Source: Camellia lanceoleosa
Lineage: Eukaryota > Streptophyta > Magnoliopsida > Ericales > Theaceae
Direction of reading: 5' to 3'
Assembly (NCBI GenBank): GCA_025200525.1
Contig: CM045762.1
Location: forward strand, 191,853,154 to 191,917,153
DNA length: 64,000 nt
In this document: one piece after another, positions 59,405 through 64,000 of the stretch
How the letters are laid out: each line of letters begins with the position of its first letter
Numbering within the stretch: position 1 is the stretch's first letter
Made by a program: the position numbers and the translations under genes
Notes under the pieces: model-generated
What the model was told of the DNA's origin: nothing
What the model saw: only the letters and a program-made list of their open reading frames with translations
The model's database searches: none

Positions 59405-60206
59405 CAGTGTTTTAAAAAGCTCTAGGCGCATTGAGGCGCTAAGGTCTCCTAGAGCTTAAGCGTAAGCAAGACACAAGTTGTAGAAGATAACCAAAATATT
59501 AATATAGTTAAAAACTTTGCCTATATTAATATTTTGGTTATCTTCAACAACTTGTGTCTTGCTTCGGTGAGGTGCACCACGCACACCTCGCCATAAATTC
59601 TTATAATTTCAAAAAAAAATAAAATAGAACGACATTCAATATTCCAAAAATCATGAAAAATAGCATTCAACGTTTCAAAATTTTCTCAAAAATAGCATTC
59701 AATCGTACTTTGCCCTATCCTATTTATCTTTCTTTATCAATTTATTAATGTGATTCATTTCTTTTTTTAGATAAGGAACTCACGCTATATAATACCTTAA
59801 TGGTTTTAATTTTAAATCGGGACCAAATTGCCTGATAGCTTCAATCATTGTTCCAAAACTATTATAATTTTACTACATTGAAAGAAATCCCAAAGCCATA
59901 TATCCATCCTGTGATCCCAGAGCTTGTGCTTAATGCCTAAAGCTTTTTTTTATATGAAAATTGGGACTCAAAGCATGTGTTTACATTTTATATTAAAAGG
60001 GTTGTAATTCCATATGGTTACACACACCAAGAATAAGGATGGAGCAAAAATTTAAATGAAGCGCATGAGACATGCGCCTCGCACCTAAACCAAAGGTGCG
60101 CGCCTCAAATGCGCCTTTCCTATTGCACCTTGCCTCAAGCTATCTGAGGCGCCTCAGGTGCACCTTGCGCCTCAGCACACGCTTAGGCGCGCCTTTTAAA
60201 ACATTG
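59405..60206. mobile_element. hAT-type non-autonomous element with 8-bp duplication
   Basis: CTACAAAT flanks both sides exactly (59397-59404, 60207-60214). Ends are CAGTGTTTTAAAAAGC and GCGCCTTTTAAAACATTG, inverted with one to two mismatches. GC-rich subterminal words (GGCGC, TGCGCC) occur at both ends. No transposase. It lies in the UBP intron. The 8-bp duplication and CA-TG ends are hAT signatures. Confidence 0.9.
59464..59564. repeat. Long near-perfect hairpin inside the hAT element
   Basis: The 43-bp arms (59464-59506 and 59522-59564) pair with a single mismatch around a 15-nt loop. The arm begins AAGCAAGACACAAGTTG. A transcript would fold into a miRNA-precursor-like stem. Confidence 0.93.
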
Positions 60207-60214
60207 CTACAAAT

Positions 60215-61155
60215 TGTCAACAATTGAGCTATAGTCTAAAATTTTTGACGTGAGGTGCTACAAGACTATCTCAGGCTTCATTTCACAATAACTTCTTAAC
60301 TTAAAGTTGATTAAATTTGGGACTAGAGTTTCCAGTGTGAATTTGAACACTGAACCTGCCTTGATATACATATTCATATTGAATTAGAATTAAGTCGTAA
60401 CTTTTTCTTGTAGTAGTTTTTCCATGAACGATAGACCTGTCTTCAGCCCTACATGCATACGTTATTAGAATACCTCAAGCACTCGACGTGATTTTTCTTT
60501 TTCTGTTTTTAATTAAATTGCAAGGCCAAATTAATGCACCGCAAAATACAAATCATCACATCCCAAGGCCATGCCTAGCAAATTCACCTTTTATAACACT
60601 AACTTTTCACTATAAGCACTTTTAAGGCATTAGAGTTCTCACTACTATGTTCCAAAACTATAGTCAACATTCTTAAATGAGGGCATAATGATTACAAATC
60701 TTACTAAGTTTTATCTCCTTTCCCCCCTAGTAATTCTAAAACATCTACTTACTAGGAATGATGTTTCCACTTCCTAGGCAGATGAAGTGCAGATGCAAAC
60801 CTTTGTTCAAAATCATATCTTAAGTTGACCACCAAAAAAAAAAAATTACAATAAAACCTATTGATATGTTTACTAGTAAGGGTTCTAGAAACTTATGAGA
60901 TATCACACACTCAAGAGACAATATAAAATCACATCACCAGGCCTGTACTGCAACACTTCACTAAAATAACTTGGAAACTACAATACAATGGTAAGACTGT
61001 GGGAGTAAGAACTATCCAAAACAGAATAAGGTTAGTGCATGGTCCACATTCATTTCACACATATCAGCAGAGAATTAGTCATCAGGTCTGAATCATACAA
61101 GTTTCTTCAAAATTTCCACCCACTCAGAAGTAAATTTATCATCCAGAGTACTTAC
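60215..61155. other. UBP intron, no further features
   Basis: AT-rich intronic sequence; no exon or element recognised. Confidence 0.5.
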
Positions 61156-61407
61156 ATCTTGATCCATCTGCAATTCAGATTTCTCAAGGATCTGGTTTGA
61201 ATCTTTCAGCATTGTATGTTTCCGTTTATTGAAGTAGTCCCGGATATTCGCCTGTTGAAATATTTATGCAATAATAGAAAAAAGGAAAAGAGATGAGTTC
61301 TCCTTACGCAAAATAACCTAGATAGAGAGCATTTGCATATCACATACCTTTCCTGGTTCTATCCGTTTAAGTGAATACACCCTCTCATAAAGCTCGTGTA
61401 AAGATGC

Positions 61408-61509
61408 CTGAATAAATTAATCCAAAATGAAGTTGTCAAAATATATCAAAAATATTAAAACTTCCATTTTACCATACAACAATAAAAGGAAACATTCTCA
61501 AGCTTAGCA

Positions 61510-61543
<34 letters not shown>

Positions 61544-62406
61544 GTTGCTGTCTAACAGTGAAACCTACAATCAGTAATTCAGTATTTAGGCAGACCCCAT
61601 GGCATTACTCTCTGTATAGTAGTCCGATAAATAGACTTTTCGCAAGCTTGAATGAACAAACTATAAACATGCTTTAGTATAGATTATTCAGTTCAAAAAA
61701 CTAATGTCCTATTTTCACTTTTCTGTTTGAACAATTGTGCATCTTTTTTTTATTTAGGAATAATTAAACAGATCTCACATGAGGTTTCTGAAAATTACAA
61801 AGACCACCCATGCGGTTTTTGAAATAATTGTGCCCTCCCCTGTCAGTTTTGCCCCCAAGTTGAAATTAACTTAGATTATAGAAGTTAATTCAGTGTTGAA
61901 AAGTCAAAATTTATGAAAAGACAAAAATGCCCTAACATTGTTCTCTCTTTTTCTTCTTTCTTTCCTCAATCTACTTCCTCTATGAAACACAACACTGCCA
62001 CCAACCAACAGTGCACTGTGAACACAACTCACACACCAACAATTCACATTACATATATTCCCCCCCCTCCTCCCCTCTTCCTATTCCCTTCCTTTCCTAC
62101 CGCTCCACATATGTGTATATGTATGATACATAGTTGTCAAATCAAGAATCGTATCATGAATCAAATCAAATCGAGAATCGTTACGATTTAGTACAAATTA
62201 TTAAAAATGATGTTACACAATCATATATAAAAAAGAATGAAACAAATTGATTTTGGCATGTATTATAAAATAATTTTAAAAAAATGAAAATGATTACACC
62301 ATCTAATTGGGAAGACATTGGCTTCATATCAAAAGATGGGTGCAAATCCCACAAACTATATAATTATTCAACAACCATAATAAAATCTCTCTTGACATTT
62401 AAAAAA
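61408..62406. other. UBP upstream intron with (GA)n
   Basis: A (GA)15-type microsatellite lies at about 61512-61542. No upstream UBP exon (DUSP domain) was found on the minus strand, so the intron probably continues to or past the Helitron on the right. Confidence 0.5.
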
Positions 62407-63950
62407 CTAGCGGTGAGGCACACGCAATGCGTGTGCAACTCGAAAAAAATTATAATTTAAAAATAATGGTTTCTCTTTAATTATTCAATCCAACTAATAG
62501 TGATAAAGATCATAAAAAAATTTAATAATTATTATTAATTTTAATATCTTTTGGTATTTTTTATTTGTTTAACCAAATTAAAATTATATTCATACATAAT
62601 TTTTCAAGGTATCCTATCTCTTTTTTTATTAATTTAATATTTTTTAGAATCTTATTATTATCTACAAATAATAAACTACTAATCAATAAATATAAAAAAT
62701 AAACAAATAAATTAAACCTTATCAGCTACAACAAATAAATTTAAAATTTTGATTTATCTTCAATTATTTTTTTAAGTTTCATTTTTTAATTTTTTTTGGA
62801 ACAATCCAAATATTTTTGTTATAATGATCATGAAAAAAAATTAAATATTTATTTTTAATTTTAATATATTTTGGTGTCCTTATTATCTATAATTTTTTTT
62901 TTATTGACTTAACCAAATTTAAAATTATATCCGTACATAATTTCTCAAGAGATCCTATATCTTTCTCTTTTCTTTTTTTTTTTTAATTTAAATAATTTTT
63001 GGAATCTTTTTATTATCTACAAATAAACTGCTAATCAATAAATACAAAAAATAAACAAATAAATTGAACCTTATCAGCTATTACAAACAAATTTAAATTT
63101 TTCTGTTACTCATAGATAATCTTATAGGTATTCTATATCTTTTCTGTTATTAATTTTAATATGGGTGAAAAGAAATAGTAATTAACCCTAGGATAGAAAA
63201 TTTAAAAAATAAAAATAAAATGGCTTCAATTAAATAACTCTACATTAATCCACCAATTGGAAACAAATAAATAAAGAGTTTAGAGAAGGAGAATTGATTC
63301 GTCACAATTGATTAAAAATAATAGAATATATATATATATATAAGAAATTGCAATTCAAATACATGGAATACTTGGAAATCCAGAATCAGTACCAAAGTAT
63401 TAGAATATATATTAATATTAAAAGATCAAAGATGGAATAGGAAGAAGAAGCAAGAATATATATATATATATAAAAAAGAAATTGCCATTCAAATACATGG
63501 AATACTTGGAAATCCATAATCAGTACCAAAGTATTAGAATATTTATCTTGCGTAAAAACATTCCCAGCAAATCTTTACAAATAGAAATTTCACTCCCACA
63601 TAACAGGTTCCACCAATACACAAAATAAGAAGTTTGTGAAACAATAAAAGGAAAGTGAACCTGTAAGTTTGAGTTTCAAAATTCGAAAATGCACCTTTAA
63701 TTTGCTTGAATTTTTTTTTTTTTAAATGCTCTACCAACCCAGAATGTCGAGACCCATTTTCTCTCTCTAAAAAGTTGAAGACCCATAACTTTTGTTTTTT
63801 GAAACTGTACAACAGTTTGGGAGACAAACATGGAAAAGTGGAATGTGGAAGTGATTGGTTATGATTGGTTTATTAAGTCCCTATCTAAATGCCACATGGC
63901 AAAAGCTTCAAGAAACTAAGTTAAGGGCTCACTTTATATAATAGCATAGA
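62407..63950 (-). mobile_element. Non-autonomous Helitron, both ends defined
   Basis: On the minus strand it starts TCTATGCTATTATATAAAG (from 63950) and ends with a perfect 8-bp-stem hairpin (GCACACGC-ATT-GCGTGTGC, plus coordinates 62418-62436), then CTCACCG and CTAG at 62407. The flanks are A (5') and T (3'), as expected for insertion between A and T with no duplication. There is no Rep/helicase coding. The interior has two internal duplications: about 62470-62830 versus 62830-63110, and 63330-63410 versus 63460-63545. Confidence 0.88.
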
Positions 63951-64000
63951 TGAACATATGAACCCTATAGAGTATATAATAAATAATACAAAAAAAAAAA
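63951..64000. other. Flank
   Basis: Short AT-rich flank ending in an A run; nothing recognised. Confidence 0.4.

Noticed and set aside
62320..62352. tRNA-like T-arm (GGGTGCAAATCCC)
   Set aside because: Only the arm is present; no complete tRNA fold in the flanks.

Overview
This is a stretch of nuclear DNA from a flowering plant, almost certainly a eudicot. It is AT-rich, has short GT-AG introns, a wide range of plant transposons, and host genes with clear plant homologues. I cannot name the species from sequence alone. Recognised host loci are fragments or complete-looking but damaged copies: a SIN3-like co-repressor fragment (+, 3.3-4.0 kb), an SNF4/KINbeta-gamma-like gene (-, 10.4-12.5 kb), an orphan first exon of an HVA22-type gene (-, 18.5 kb), a START-domain lipid-binding protein gene (+, 21.8-37.5 kb), a GH17 beta-1,3-glucanase (+, 40.9-42.5 kb), and a long ubiquitin-specific protease gene (-, 47.3-61.4 kb, 5' end beyond the window).

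Most of the DNA is mobile-element material. The centrepiece is a Ty3/gypsy Tekay/Del-type element (22,921-35,812) inserted into a coding exon of the START-domain gene with a 5-bp target duplication. Its 5' LTR is itself split by a 3.8-kb TG...CA sequence (24,604-28,389, own 5-bp duplication) that looks like a giant solo LTR of the Tat/Ogre type. A related solo LTR (12,514-14,900) sits in the SNF4-like gene, 42 bp upstream of an exon. Decayed Tat-lineage pol (15.98-17.97 kb), decayed chromovirus pieces (51.5-52.5 and 54.2-55.0 kb), two Helitron 3' ends (5,463 and 62,407), a hAT element with an 8-bp duplication (59,405-60,206), a MULE-type MITE with a 9-bp duplication (45,124-46,421) and a Tourist-like MITE (46,488-46,751) are also present.

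The most unusual object is a 2.9-kb element (56,173-59,084) in a ubiquitin-protease intron. It has two identical 240-bp LTRs. In place of retroelement genes it carries two pieces of a host importin-alpha (IMPA-9-like) coding sequence in opposite orientations, plus two small open frames and tandem arrays. It looks like a young non-autonomous LTR element that captured a host transcript.

Other unusual structures are: an array of about 16 copies of the palindrome GTAAAATTTTAC inside the MULE-MITE; a fold-back cluster of about 180-195-bp repeats in inverted orientation (19.5-21.0 kb); a 43-bp-arm hairpin inside the hAT element; and clusters of the palindrome CGCTCGAGCG in several LTRs. Several host genes carry lesions (in-frame stops, a frameshifting deletion, exon disruption), so this locus is either a decaying gene neighbourhood or contains assembly errors; read mapping and transcripts would decide.
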